Source of the DNA: Palaemon carinicauda
Lineage: Eukaryota > Arthropoda > Malacostraca > Decapoda > Palaemonidae
Direction of reading: 5' to 3'
Length of the DNA: 64,000 nucleotides
Assembly (NCBI RefSeq): GCF_036898095.1
Contig: NC_090766.1
Coordinates: forward strand, 31,958,972-32,022,971
How positions within the stretch are numbered: the stretch's first letter is position 1; each line of letters opens with the position of its first letter. The notes under the pieces are model-generated. The model ran no database searches. It saw only the letters and a program-made list of their open reading frames with translations, and was not told the origin of the DNA. The translations under genes and the position numbers were made by a program. Of the stretch, positions 43,379 through 54,380 are shown one piece after another.

Positions 43379-45011
43379 TCATTGGAGCCATCCCTGATAG
43401 CCTTGTTCATGCATGACATAATTGTACAGCAAAACTTCAAACGCTCGAAAAACTCTTAACAGGAGATGGTCTAGCTCTGAAGCCGACCATAAAATCTTGG
43501 AGCGTCTCATGGCCAGGCGACGGGGAGAGTCTATGAGGCTTGAGAAGTCTCCCTGGGCAGAGGCAGGAACTCCCAAGCCGAGAACTTCTCCAGTGTCATA
43601 CCAGACGCTCGTTCTATAAGCCATTTTAAAAGGAGGGAAAGCAAAGGCTGTATCCCCCAAACTCCTCCTGGTGATCAACCAGTCGCCTAGCAAACGTAAA
43701 GCTCTCTTAGAAGAGCGAGAGAGCACTAGCTTAGAAAACAACGGCTTCGAAGTAGCTAGGCCTAGTGTAAACTCTGACGAAGGCGAACGAGGAGCAGCAG
43801 TTACAAAATGGTCCGGACAAAGATCCTTAAAAATCAGCATGATTTTTTTTAAAGTCCATAGAGGGCTGAGCAGCTTTAGGCTCCTCTCCGTCTGACAAAG
43901 TCCCCAAAGGAATATCAGTAGGAGGGGGAACAGCAACTTCCTCATCTGAAGGAACCTCGTCCGACAATTGCCTAGTCTCATGCCTGCCGCGGTGGCAATG
44001 CTTGACAGGCAAAGTCCACACGCAAAGGAGCAGCAGTAGCAGTCAAGGAAGCGACGTCATGTTGCTGCTGAAAGGACTGACCAGCAACAACAACAGGAGT
44101 TGATGGACGCTCAACGTCAAGTCGAGACTGCCTTGACTGCCTAGACTGAGCAGTCAAAACAACCCTTGACTGTGGTGCTTGACGCTCAACGTCAAAACAA
44201 GGCAACTGAGCTGGTTGGCGAACGTCCTGAACGTCAACACGAGACTGCGGCAGCGGCTGAACGTCAACACGAGGCTGCGACAGCGGCTGAAAGTCAACAC
44301 GGGACTGCAGCGAGTGAGGATCTAAGTCACGTGACTGACGTGACAAACTACCGACATCACATTTCATAACGTCAAAAGGACGGGTAAAAGCTCGTTTGGG
44401 CGGCTGACGGCCAGAGTCTCGATCAGCATAACGCCGAGGATCATCGTGAACCTGCTCAACGGTATACTCCTCCACAAGGGAGGCAAGCTTAGTCTGCATA
44501 TCCTGCAGGACAACCCATTTAGGATCAACGGGAGTCGGGACGGGCCGAGACGATGGTAACGTCTGTGTTGGCAAAACATTGCCTTTACTGACACTCTCGG
44601 AGCCCGTGTTACGATTACGTCTAATCGGCGAAACAGTCTACCGACGACTGCAAAGGGTCAGAGCTGTCCCAATGGCCACAGCCAGGACGCTGGACCTGTC
44701 CTGAAGGGACTGACTTTCGCTTCAAGGGTCTAGAAACCTTGTCGCCAAGGTTTCTTTTGCGAAAAGTCTTCGGATGATGGGGAGAACACAGTCTCACCCG
44801 TCTTATGGTAAGGGCGATCTTGACGAGAAACGTCCGATACCAAAGAGGGAACGTCTGTACGTTGGTTAAAGCCTCTCGTGCCCTTAAGTCCTACGACATT
44901 ACTTCTCCCTGGTGCATGGGAGCCTGAAAGAGGTCTCGGACTAGGGGAGCGACAAGCACGAACAGACGAACCCTCGGTCGCAACACTAAATACACTTTGC
45001 ACACTTATCAC
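43379..45011 (-). pseudogene. Gag remnant of unit C
   Basis: Pieces match unit D Gag: CRSPSPRPLSGSHAPGRSNV (44730-45011), VDPKWVVLQDMQTKLASLVEEY (44500), repeated QSRVDVQ-type units (44000-44330), and the helical domain with SKLVLSRSSKRAL, FAFPPFKM and ASELDHLL (43440-43760). Frameshifts lie near 44600 and 43980. The N-terminal Cys module is not found. Confidence 0.65.
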
Positions 45012-46369
45012 TTTATCACTTTATCACTACGATTTTCTGTTTTTTGCACTTACTTCACTGATATCGTATTTTTCAATAATTTCACATTAGGCATGAATAA
45101 AACTGATTTCTACCTGAAGCACGCAATTTTCCCTTACATCAAAAGGTTATAATAGCGAAATGAGTCGTATAATGTAAGCACATTAGTACAAAATGAAACA
45201 CACATGCAAAAATCAGTAAACATATACAGTATATCGAATAAAACGGAAATATATAAAGTTAAAAAGGATCAGTGACTGGGGAGGAGACTAAACACTAGTT
45301 CACTAAAGACTACGTTTTCAATCTCTCACCGTACAGTGCCTTGGGACGAGAATAAAAACTAAAAACGTTTTATCCTCTCTCCCCGTACAGAGACTTGGGA
45401 CGAGAGTAAAAAACTGAATCGAGAACAACGTTACTCGCTCCCAAACTCCTTACTTGGGACGAGAATAAAGATCGAATCGTTCTCTCTTTATCTCTCTCTC
45501 TCCGTCTCTCTCTTGTCACACACAAGAGAATTGCCCATTCACCCTTCGCCAATAAACAGGTTATTTGACCAAAGGAAAAAACTGAAAGGGCTAAGAAATT
45601 GAAAATTAACAAGTTCCTTTAAATTAGTATTTAAAACACTTCAGTTTGAAAGAAGAATGAACAAAACGTCAAAATCGATTTACTCTTTCTGCAAAGTGAA
45701 ACCGTGATTCTCTCTTTCTCTATCGTAACGATAGAGCGCAAACTGCGTAGCATAAATAAACCAAACGTTAGTTCATCTTTGAAAAAACAGCACGAAGACT
45801 ATTCAAAGAATATCTTTCTTAAAATATTTTCTAAAAAATATTCATTTCATAACTCTTACAGAGCAAATGATTTAAACTTAACGAAAATAAAAGTTGAATG
45901 GGCTCAACGTTGTTTAACTTCGGTTTCCAAGTTAGGACCGCCTACATCTCGGACTAGGGGAGGAATAGGTAAAGGCCGCATATAAACAAAACATAAAATT
46001 TATCTTGATGTTTAGTATAAATGGAAAGCTAATCGAAGAGGCCTAATAAAGGCGGGTGAGATATAAAATATATAGAGGAAAATCTATAATTATCAACAAT
46101 AATTTATAACGTGATAAAATAAATACTAAAAGCCTAAAACACACTTCCGTACACTGAGGGAAGGGTCGGCCATCTTTACTCTATGGAAAAAACCAGAGAT
46201 AAAAAAGCAAGGGCAAAACACTTCTACTCTCCTTTCAAAAGCATTTCTTTTGAAAATAGTATTGAATAATCCAACACGGCGAAAGCAATAAAACCAAAAC
46301 CAAGTACTTCACCAATTCGGTAGAAAACTCGAGGTCATAAAACGAGTATGGAATCGACTTGTCGATGAA
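45012..46369. other. Upstream region of unit C without a gene
   Basis: AT-rich text replaces the expected Gag start. A short imperfect tandem repeat with CTTGGGACGAGAATAAA occurs three times at about 45330-45475. CT-rich runs lie at 45480-45520 and 45710-45722. No long frame is present. It may be a foreign insert or the remains of a different leader. Confidence 0.5.
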
Positions 46370-46510
46370 ACCGACAGAGAAGAACTGAGGCTGTTTACAT
46401 GTATATGCGGTATCTGACCGATAGTCGGCGCTGGTGGGCACACCCGCAACCTTCATGGCGATCGCTCGCGAGTTTTTGGAATCTGTCGAGCCGTCGGAGA
46501 CGTCAGCTAT

Positions 46511-46545
46511 TATATATTTACCGGCTAAGTTTAATATTTAAAAAA
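46511..46545 (-). repeat. Terminal repeat, unit C right (5') end
   Basis: TATATATTTACCGGCTAAGT and following bases are the inverted partner of 30125-30158. The leader of C (46370-46510) lies directly inside it. Confidence 0.8.
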
Positions 46546-46662
46546 ACAAAATTTACCCCTACATTTCACACAAATAGTATGAGGATCAGTAGATCCTTTA
46601 GGAAGTCGAGTACGACACCCTTCACTAACACACCTACGCTGAGCAGGGGAGGAGTCGGCCAT
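46546..46662 (-). pseudogene. Gag N-terminus of unit D
   Basis: From an ATG at 46662-46660 the frame reads MADSSPAQRRC, then EGCRTRLPKGSTDPHTIC and CVKCRGKF, the first half of the Cys module. It then runs into C's terminal repeat and stops. The module resumes at 29843 with RCNEC on the far side of unit C. Comparison with the uninterrupted module of unit G (CPQCRG to CSEC) supports the join. Confidence 0.75.
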
Positions 46663-46992
46663 TTTGAATGGTAACGTGAGAGACTGACGAGCAAAAACTA
46701 AGGGAAATATCAATAAAGATAATTTCAAACAAAAAGATTTCAAGACAAGAAACAAGAGAAAACAATTAACGATAGCTTAAACTCAAAAAAGGACGTTGTA
46801 CATCACCAAACAACTTAACAAGAGAGTAAAACCACGAGAGCAAACTTCTATATGTCAGCCAGCTATGACGGCAGAGAGAAGAACTGGAGATGGTGTGTGG
46901 TTCCACCTGTTCTACCGCTAGGGTGCGGTTGGTACACCTGCCGTATCTTCGATAGCGCGAGATTTGAATTTTCTGCCATGGCGTCAGGGGAC

Positions 46993-47039
46993 TTCAGCTC
47001 TTTTATATAAACAGCGGGTAAGTTTTATATTTAAAAATA
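46993..47039 (-). repeat. Terminal repeat, unit D right (5') end
   Basis: Inverted partner of 23841-23884. E Gag resumes at 47040. Confidence 0.8.
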
Positions 47040-47261
47040 TCCCGTTTGGACTTCTTCCAGCGCTGGGGACCTCTCCCACTGGGAGGTAGACCACTCCCTT
47101 CACTCACCACATACTCTATTCCTATCACACCGTTGACCCCTACAAAAAGGACATAAGGTGTGAAGGTCCGTATCGACCGCCGGCATTTAAGTACCACAAG
47201 GGCAGTCAGGTAAGCCGGGACACTTCCACAGGGTAGAGGCCAACTTCCAAACACACTGTAT
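47040..47261 (-). pseudogene. Gag N-terminus of unit E
   Basis: In two minus-strand phases the text has CPGL, PAVDTDLHTLCPFCRGQRCDRNRVC and WSTSQWER, then WKKSKRD, at which unit D interrupts it. The Cys module matches units I and G; at least one frameshift and the loss of a start codon (ATT-like) are visible. Continuation is at 15661. Confidence 0.7.
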
Positions 47262-47457
47262 AAAAGAAAAAGAAAAAACAAAGATCAAAGGCTGTCAAAG
47301 TAAGCGAGGGTGGGAGCAGACACGTCTGATCGTCACCCGAGCCAAAAGCAAAGTGAGCTATCACAGGTGTGTGAAGGGGGGGAGGGGTAGCAAGCTACGC
47401 CTCCCTACCCCCTCACTAACTAGAGAGGGGTAGTAAACCCTCGTTAAAATTCTAATG

Positions 47458-47829
47458 GCTCGAAGTTTGTTTGACAAACTTGTTCAGAGCTGAGAGATCG
47501 ATGACGGGTCTCCAGCCTCCAGATGCCTTCTTTACAAGAAAGAGTCGACTGAAGAAGCCTGGGGAGCCGTCGACGACCTCTTGGAGAGCATCCTTCTTGA
47601 GCATGGTCTCGACTTCTGCCCGAAGGGCTAGACCCTTTGCCGATCCCATGGCATAGGAGCTCAACGACACTGGATTCGCTGTCAGGGGGGGTTGAGATGT
47701 TGTGAATGGGACGCGATATCCTTGGCCGATCACAGAGACCGTCCAGGAATCGGCCCCATGTTGCTGCCACCTGTGCACGCAACTTTGTAGGCATCCCCCC
47801 CACAGGTGGACACGCAGGGGGACTGCCAA
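47458..47829 (-). pseudogene. RT N-terminal fragment of unit G
   Basis: The frame has HGADSWTVSVIGQGYRVPF, GSPGFFSRLFLVKKASGGWRPVIDLSALNKFV and then stops at the junction with unit E. Motifs A to C are absent. The SGGWRPVID segment is intact where unit E has a stop. Confidence 0.75.
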
Positions 47830-47831
47830 TC

Positions 47832-50800
47832 TTAGCGTTTACGGCCACGGCCGCTCCTTCTAAGATTTCTGCCTCCCCTCTTGTCCTTGACAGGAAAGGG
47901 CTGTGGCTTAGACACCTTGGTCTTAGCTGCCGGAGCCTGCTTTGGGGTCCTGCGAGGCTGCTGTTGATGATGTTGTGGAGCTGGAGGCTTGTAGGGCTGA
48001 GATGTGAGGGCCCTTTGGAGGAGCAAATCATGATTCGACTTCCTCCACCTCTCAGCTGTGCGTTCTATATCTTCGGGCTCAAACAAGCTTCCTCCAAGGA
48101 TGGAGGAGTGTCTGAGCCTGCAGACATCCACGGCGGGGACCTTCGGATGGAACTTCTTGGTCACCGCATCACGTCCCTCTAAGATCAAGTTGCCCCACAG
48201 GTTGGTAACCTGGTGAGCCAGGATCTCGATGGAGCGAGTGCCCAAGAGGAGGAAGGTCTCCAGGGCCTTCCTATTGCTCTCCTTAGACAAGTCCTCGGAG
48301 CGCAATAGGATGCCCAAAGAGCCCAGCCAGACATCCAGCCACGAAGTGGCCTGCATGGCACACTTCGCGACCTTCTCCTGGCTAAGGATCTCCGATTCCG
48401 AGAATGTCACCTGCCGGGAGGAGAGCTTCTCAAGAGGAGTTCCCCTGGTGAGCTCTTCCACCGAGTGGTGGAGGGGAAGAGCTATACTGGATTCCCCCAT
48501 GATCTCAAATACCTCCTCTCCTGTAAACGAGGAGGTGGGAGGAGTTTGTTCCCGGCAGAAGAACGGCTGGAGGAGGCGAGTTCCGAGAGCTGGGCTTCGA
48601 CCTTATCTCTGGCACTCTTCACCCCATGGGACCAAGGCAAAGCTGCACTGGCCCTTAGGGGTTTCTGGGTACCATAGACTTGGTCTAGGACTGTATCCTT
48701 GCCTTCGCGAGGGGCGATCTCCGGGTCCTTGAACCTGTTGAGTTGCCTCATCAGATTCAAGACCTGCCAGAAGGCATGCTCTGACTCGTGCTGCTCTCCT
48801 CCCTGTGGACTGGCAGCTAAGTCTCCTATGCCCAAAGGCTCTTCTTGGGGAGACACGTGGACGTTCTCCCGGGGTTTGGTTGGCTCTGGTCGGATCCGTG
48901 AAGACGACTTAGGAATCGTCTTTGAGTCCTTGGGTTCCCTCCTGGGCGGGATACAGGACTCCAGCAAAGATGTCTGGAAGGTACCTTCCATGCAGGACGT
49001 TTCTCTCCTCGAGGTGGGGTTCCTCCCATTGGTGCCGTGGGAGAGGCCCTCACCTCGCTGGACTCTCCTGAGGACGGAAAAGCTTCATCCACAGGAGAAA
49101 GAGAAAACGACTGCGAAGGGGATGGAGCCTTCCTGTCGGACCTCTTAGGAGCCAACTTCTCCCTGGGAGAAGTCACCACGAAGTTCACTTCTCTCCTTCT
49201 CTTCAGCGGGGGCGAGTCTGTCTTTGGTTTGAGTCCCCGATCAGTGAGGGCTGGCTTCACAGCCTGCACCACCGCTTTCATCAGGTGACCAAACCAAGAC
49301 TGACGGGTGACCGACGCAGTGTCAATAATCCCCGCTGGAGGGAAGGGGATCTCCTGATTCTTCGGAGTGGACGCAACGGGGCCTACCCGAAATGAAGAAA
49401 GGGAAGAATGTTGCCTGGACCTCTCCGGTGCCTCTTCCTGGTCCTGGATGAGAGCCCTGCGCTTGCGCAGTGGCATTCCTGATGGCGATCTGGAAGTACG
49501 CGTCCCTGTCGGAAGCACGCGCTGCGGATCCCGGCGAGAATGGGGGTTACGCGATGGAGCATTTTGAGGGTCACACGTGGGCGACTGCTGGAGCGCGGGC
49601 GCTGTCACGCGGAGATATACGCGCACGGGCTGGTTCAAGCGCAAGCGCAGGCGAGTGGGCGCACAGGTGGATGAGCGCGAGGGTAGAGGAGATCGCTGTC
49701 GGTCAGGAGAACGATGGTGCGCAGGGGATTGATGGCGAGTTAGCGAGCGATGGCGAGTTAGCGAGCGATGGCGAGTTGGTGAACACTGGCGAGTTGGCAA
49801 ACACTGGCGAGTTGGCGAACGCTGGCGCGTTGGAGAGCGATGGCGCGTTGGCGAACGATGGTGAGCAGTGCGCGTAGGTGATTTAGCACGTGTGCGTGTA
49901 GGAGACCTGTGACGTTCCGAGGCATGGGCGCGCTGGCGCATTGGCGAGCGCTTGCGCACAGGCAAAGGATGGCGCGGGTGAGCAGGAGATCGTTGGTGTG
50001 CAGGAGGGTGTCGATGCGCAGTCAACTGGGGCGCAGGATCAGATGGCGAGGCAGTGCGCAAGGGCGAACGCTCGCCGTCGGGCTCAGAAGAAGACTCGTG
50101 GGCGCGCGAGCGAGCAAGAACTCTTAAAGTGCGGACCGGAGTGCGCGCGCGCTGTTGCGCAGGCGAATATGGGCGCACAGGTGCGGAGGGCGAGGCGAAG
50201 GAGAAAGGTCCTTGCCTGCATCCAGATCCGAAGATCTAGGGCGCGTGAGTGTGCGTTGGCGTGCAGGGCGCGCATCAGGAACAAGGTGCGCGCTGACGAG
50301 CATGAGATCGTGGGTGCTCAGGAGACTGATGGCGCGCATGGTGCACAGCAGGAACAGAAGGGCGCTGACGGTTAGCAGGAGAGCGCTGGCAAGGCGAGTC
50401 TGAAGGCTGCAGCTCTGGAGAGCGCATGTGCACTACAGTACTGCGCGTGAACGCGCAGTTGAGCGCACAGGGGAACCCTGACGCGCAAGGGATTTACCCA
50501 CACCGTGGGATACGTCCCTTTGCCCCGAAGGGACCGGTGCCCGTCGGATGACGAGATGACAAGGCGTCTGCTGCGCATCTGCATCCAGGGGCGATGGCAG
50601 GCCAGAAGGACTGGAAGGTCTGGCAGGCGTAGGAGATCGTGAGCGATCTGCGGAGAGGTCCAAGGACGTGGCTGCGACGGTCTGCTCCCGACGAGAAGAA
50701 TCCTCTACAGGGGAAGGCGACGGTGAAGAAGACCCGAAGAGGCGCTTCCTAACTCCCTTGTAAGGAGAAGGAAAGCCCCTACGGCAAAGAGGAGGACGAG

Positions 50801-51603
50801 CCTTACGGCGAAGGCAACCTCGAGGCAGGGCATTCACATCGTCGGTCCTCCGAAGAGGAGTTTCTGTCAGTGCGTTCCACCGAGGAGGAGACGCACCCGC
50901 AGGAGAGACCGTGGGACTCACTTTCCCCTCGAAATATGTTCGGAGGGGGAGGCTGAGCCTTCAGCAACGTCCGCAACCGCAGCAGAGGTTTGACCAGACC
51001 CGTCAGAAGCCTCTGCCACCACAACGTCGATAATAAACAGAGGGTCAACCTCTTCTATTACTGGCGATTGCTTGACAGCTGCCCCCAACTGGATCAGGTC
51101 AAACAGGGCTTCCTTGGAAGGCAAGCCCTTAAGCCCCAAGGAAGCCCAAAGCTGAAAGACACAGCATGATCATCATCGTAATGAGAATCAATATCCTCCC
51201 CCGGAGGAGGAGGGGGAGCTGCCTCGCTATGGGAGGCAACGCCCACTCCCGCACCCCGAGGTCGGGAAACAGAACAATGGCCTACGCTACCACTCGACGG
51301 CCTCTCACGAGAGACCGACCGAGTAGGAGCTTCGGAGGAGGTTCGGGCGGCGGAAAAAGAGTCCTTGGAGCCTTCCTTCTTCAAGGCAGCCCTTGAAGGA
51401 GAAAGGTCTCTCTTGGACTTCTTCTTACGCCGTCGGGCAAACCTCTCCCACTGGGAGGTAGACCACTCCCTGCACTCACTACAAGTTAAGTCTCTATCAC
51501 ACTGTTGACCTCGACACTGCGGGCAAAGGGTGTGAGGATCCGTCTCGACCGCCGACATGAATGTTTCACAGGGGCGGCCGAGGAGTCCAGGGCACTTGCG
51601 CAT
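47832..51603 (-). pseudogene. Gag of unit G, about 1200 codons, frameshifted
   Basis: Start at 51603 (MRKCPGLLGRPCETF). Order: Cys module (CPQCRG to CSEC); basic run (RRRKKKSKRD); Ser-rich and acidic part; frameshift near 51180; GLKGLPSKEALFDLIQLGAAVKQSP; frameshift near 50920; RRKARPPLCRRGFPSPYKG; frameshift near 50300; a long Arg/Ser/Pro region with hexapeptide repeats (48826-50178); frameshift near 48860; LASSSRSSAGNKLLPPPR, CAMQATSWLDVWLGSLG, LRHSSILGGSLFEPED and a basic tail ending GGRNLRRSGRGRKR at 47832. The RS-like region resembles splicing-factor RS domains in composition only. It is non-functional as it stands. Confidence 0.7.
49730..49870 (-). repeat. 18-bp repeats coding for RSPTRQ hexapeptides
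   Basis: Seven or so units of the type GATGGCGAGTTAGCGAGC follow one another. The period is a multiple of three, so the frame and the RSPTRQ pattern are kept. Confidence 0.85.
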
Positions 51604-51856
51604 AATTGCGATGAAGATAGAGGCCAACTTCCAAACACACAAAGCTGAAGAAAAAGAAAAAACAGATTAAGGCTGTCAAAAGCGAGGACGAAAGACAGAC
51701 ACGTCTGCTCATCGTCTGAGCCAAAAGTGAAGTTGGACAATTCACCGGTGTGTGGGGGGGCCCTTACCCCCCTTGCTAACTAGCGCGGGGGTAGTTAACC
51801 CTCGTTAAAAATCTAATGGCTCGTCATTTTCAGCTACGCTGAAAGTAATACCCTAT

Positions 51857-51893
51857 GTAAATAGCGTGGTTTGTATTTCGGTTACGGAACAAA
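51857..51893 (-). repeat. Terminal repeat core, unit G 5' end
   Basis: GTAAATAGCG to TTACGGAACAAA, the same core as in units I, A and B. Confidence 0.8.
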
Positions 51894-52185
51894 CAAAAAT
51901 CACAGAATAAACAGAAACACGATTGTCAAATCCCCAAATCAATGTACTTCACCAAAAAGAAGTCCAGTACAGCGACACAGGGAAAGCGAAAAGAAAAACT
52001 CTAATGGCAGACCAACGGTGTTGTCGATCCGGTTGGCACAGATGATCTGAAGAACAGAAAACGGGAATGATTCCAAGTACAACCCTGAAAGGGTTGTTAA
52101 CCACCTAACCGCACAACCACCACAAAGCGGTTGCCGCGATTTTTTTGAAAAATTCTGCCGAACGTCAGAGACTAAGCTATATACG

Positions 52186-52224
52186 TATATATATAACTGC
52201 CAGGTAAGTTCTATTCATAAAAAT
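52186..52224 (-). repeat. Terminal repeat of family H, right copy
   Basis: TATATATATAACTGCCAGGT and the bases after it are inverted to 3181-3220. The stretch 51894-52185 between it and unit G may be the leader of this family; it carries no gene. Confidence 0.6.
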
Positions 52225-52779
52225 AGGTTTGTACTGCGTTTTGCAAAATTTTGCAAGGAACCCTGGAAAATAAACCTCGTGAAAAGCGGGGAACAGCGGT
52301 AGAGAACGTCCTCAATTCACAAACATTACGAGATACAAAAACCAACCCAACAGAAATAATAAACCTCAGATATTGTATCTAAGGTTCATTATGAAATACA
52401 GTAATAAAACTATTATACAATTTAATGCAGTAAGCAAGTCAACATTTGCCATACTATATTGGACTACTTGTTGACTTTTGCAGCTGAAAATCATAGGCAT
52501 GAGAGTTAGGTGGAGCCTTCCCCAGGTCAAAATTTAACAAAATTTGACTTACAAACTGCTTCTTGGAACCAATTAAGTTTGTAAGTTGAGGATTTTCTAT
52601 ACTCCCAAAAATACTAAGCTTCAGCAAGTTAAAATTACTAACATTAAGTGAAGCTGGTACTGGGAGTATTCAAAAGAGTTTTGAACATCTTTCGTGGCCA
52701 AACTAGTGACAACCCATAGTTTTAATAATGATAATCAACCCACTACTGTATAGCAAAAAACTAGGGGGTTTTTATTATT
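52225..52779. other. AT-rich DNA without a gene
   Basis: No frame, repeat array or family motif was recognised. Confidence 0.6.
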
Positions 52780-52990
52780 ATCATCATTATTTGTCAAGCT
52801 ACAACCTTTGTTGGAAAAGCAGGATGCTATAAGCCCCGGGGCCCCAACAGGGAAAATACTGCAGTGAGGAAAGGTAACAAGGAAAAATCAAATATTTTAA
52901 GAACAGTAACATTAAAATAAATATTTCCACCTGTTATAATCATCAGAAACTTTCAATAGACCATAAAATACACAGAGTACCAGTCTCATT
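52780..52990 (+). repeat. Dispersed repeat RX, partial copy
   Basis: It opens with an ATT/ATC tract and CAAGCTACAACC, then GTTGGAAAAGCAGGATGC, the marker of this family. The copy ends near CAGTAACATTAAAATAAA and an unrelated tail. Confidence 0.8.
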
Positions 52991-54380
52991 TTCTCCATGA
53001 TTATTGTACTATTCTATATTTCTTCCATCACCGCTACTATTTTGGACGAAAACACACCTTTTATTTATAAAAGAACAGTTTCAAATCATGAAAATATAGG
53101 ATCTTTTATTAACTACCTCTTCCACCACAACTAGCATGATTTGACTATAGAGGATACCTTTTGTTTCACACCTCCAAATAATTTTTAGGTTAGACACGTA
53201 GGTTAAGGTAAGGACAGGGTACCCTAGGTTACCTTAGGTGGGGAGCTTTAGGTTAGGTAATAATCCTGCGTTTGTTTACTTAGTGAAATATGGTTTAGCA
53301 CGGATGGAAATAAATCTTTGAAAATGAAGGCCATGACATATAACTACAAAATTTGAAAAAAAGAAAAAAATTACTCTTTAAGAAATACTGTTTGTCTGAT
53401 AAAAAAAAATTTAATATAAAGTGTTTCGGAAAGAAGACCGATGGCTGATATGAACATAAGTGCCGTACACTTTAAGCGGGTAATCTTTGTGTTATCATTT
53501 ACCCTAAAATCTTTTTGTTAACCTCGATTCATGTCCCGGCTCAGCCTGGGCAGTGTATCGTCACTCAGGCGCTGTCCAGAGATGCGATACATACTTTGAC
53601 GTACAAGAAAGGGGGTTTATGTATAATGGCGGCCACTTGTATGTATGATAACTTCCAACTGAGAATACGGCAGTGTAAGGGGTGTCACAGGGGGGCGTTA
53701 GCATCCCCGTTAGGCAAGTAGGTAAGGACACAGCTTGTAGGTTAGGTGAGGAAGTTCAGGTTTGTTGGTGTCCGTTTTCTATGCATGCGGGAGGACTGGT
53801 CGCTGATATACAGAGGCTCCCAAGGAAGAAAACTTGGTCAGTTCAAGTAGGAGATTATATGGATAAATGAATGTAATAGTAATGGTTTACTGATATGTGC
53901 TAGTGAATATCGTTTTGGGGAAATTATTAAAAGGTATAATTTAGCAGATTTACTACCTAACCAAGCGGTAACTATGGAAATATTTTTAAGGGAACAACAA
54001 AGTTGTAAAACTGACATATCTTAGACACAGCTCTATGAAATAGTTTACAAATAATAAAATGAATACGTATATTTAAATAATAAAATAAATATAGATATTT
54101 AGCCGTTAGTTATCGACATCGGGTCCAAAATCCTCCTCCTAAGCACCATAGCACTGGAAGGCCAGTTACACACGAATTACCAGAAATATTGCTGTGCATA
54201 TTACACCTAATTGCGACCGAACGATAGTAGTTTCTACTTGAACACTTAAAGAGCAACAGAACAGATATTACCTCATGACATTCACACTAACTCTACTGCA
54301 CGTCACGTTAACATTATGACATTTTTGACAGCTGACTGTCAATCCACAGCAGACAACAAAGCAGACGCTATCGGAAGATA
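52991..54380. other. Stretch without a supported gene
   Basis: Short frames at 53515-53870 carry no family motif. Some GGTTAGGT-like words occur at 53200-53260 and 53740. The rest is AT-rich. Confidence 0.55.

Larger units (their letters stand above)
30125..46545 (-). mobile_element. DIRS-like unit C, interrupted by the LTR retrotransposon
   Basis: The terminal repeats 30125-30158 and 46511-46545 are inverted (AAATATTAAACTTAGCCGG type). Without the LTR element the body is about 6.1 kb. Order on the minus strand: leader, partial Gag, RT (deleted), RNase H, recombinase. It lies in unit D's Gag with its foldback. The recombinase frame resumes exactly across the LTR element once one AAGA copy is dropped. 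Confidence 0.85.
23841..47039 (-). mobile_element. DIRS-like unit D, interrupted by unit C
   Basis: The terminal repeats 23841-23884 and 46993-47039 are inverted copies (AAATATAAAATTTACCCGC type). Without unit C the body is about 6.5 kb. Minus-strand order: leader, Gag (46662-46546 plus 29843-27260), RT-RNase H (27447-25137), tyrosine recombinase (25152-24281). Its 3' foldback at 15669-15953 is separated from the body by unit B. The whole unit lies in E Gag. Confidence 0.8.
3226..47457 (-). mobile_element. DIRS-like unit E, host of the nested insertions
   Basis: Unit E is in three pieces: 3226-6493, 14247-15668 and 47040-47457, about 5.1 kb in all. The pieces follow one minus-strand order: leader and Gag start (right), Gag middle, Gag end, RT, RNase H (left). 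The Gag frames align with the uninterrupted unit G across both gaps: KKSKRD at 47040 continues at 15661, and the Arg/Ser-rich segment ending at 14247 continues at 6493. E lacks its terminal repeats. Its 3' side stops at the H-type repeat and its 5' leader is cut at 47457. It is also internally deleted between RT and RNase H at about 3690. Confidence 0.75.
47458..51893 (-). mobile_element. DIRS-like unit G, 5' half
   Basis: From the terminal core 51857-51893 the unit runs through a leader, a long Gag and the start of RT, and breaks off at 47458 inside RT, after NKFVKQT. The neighbour beyond the break is the cut leader of unit E. It serves here as the reference copy for unit E because no element interrupts its Gag. 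Confidence 0.75.

Noticed and set aside
45012..46369. Gag start of unit C
   Set aside because: The frame near 45983 has an ATG but no Cys module and stops after about 25 codons.
53200..53260. GGTTAGGT words as telomeric (TTAGG)n
   Set aside because: They are scattered and not in an array.
53515..53870. Short plus-strand frames as a host gene
   Set aside because: Overlapping frames below 70 codons, no motif, no splice structure that can be argued.
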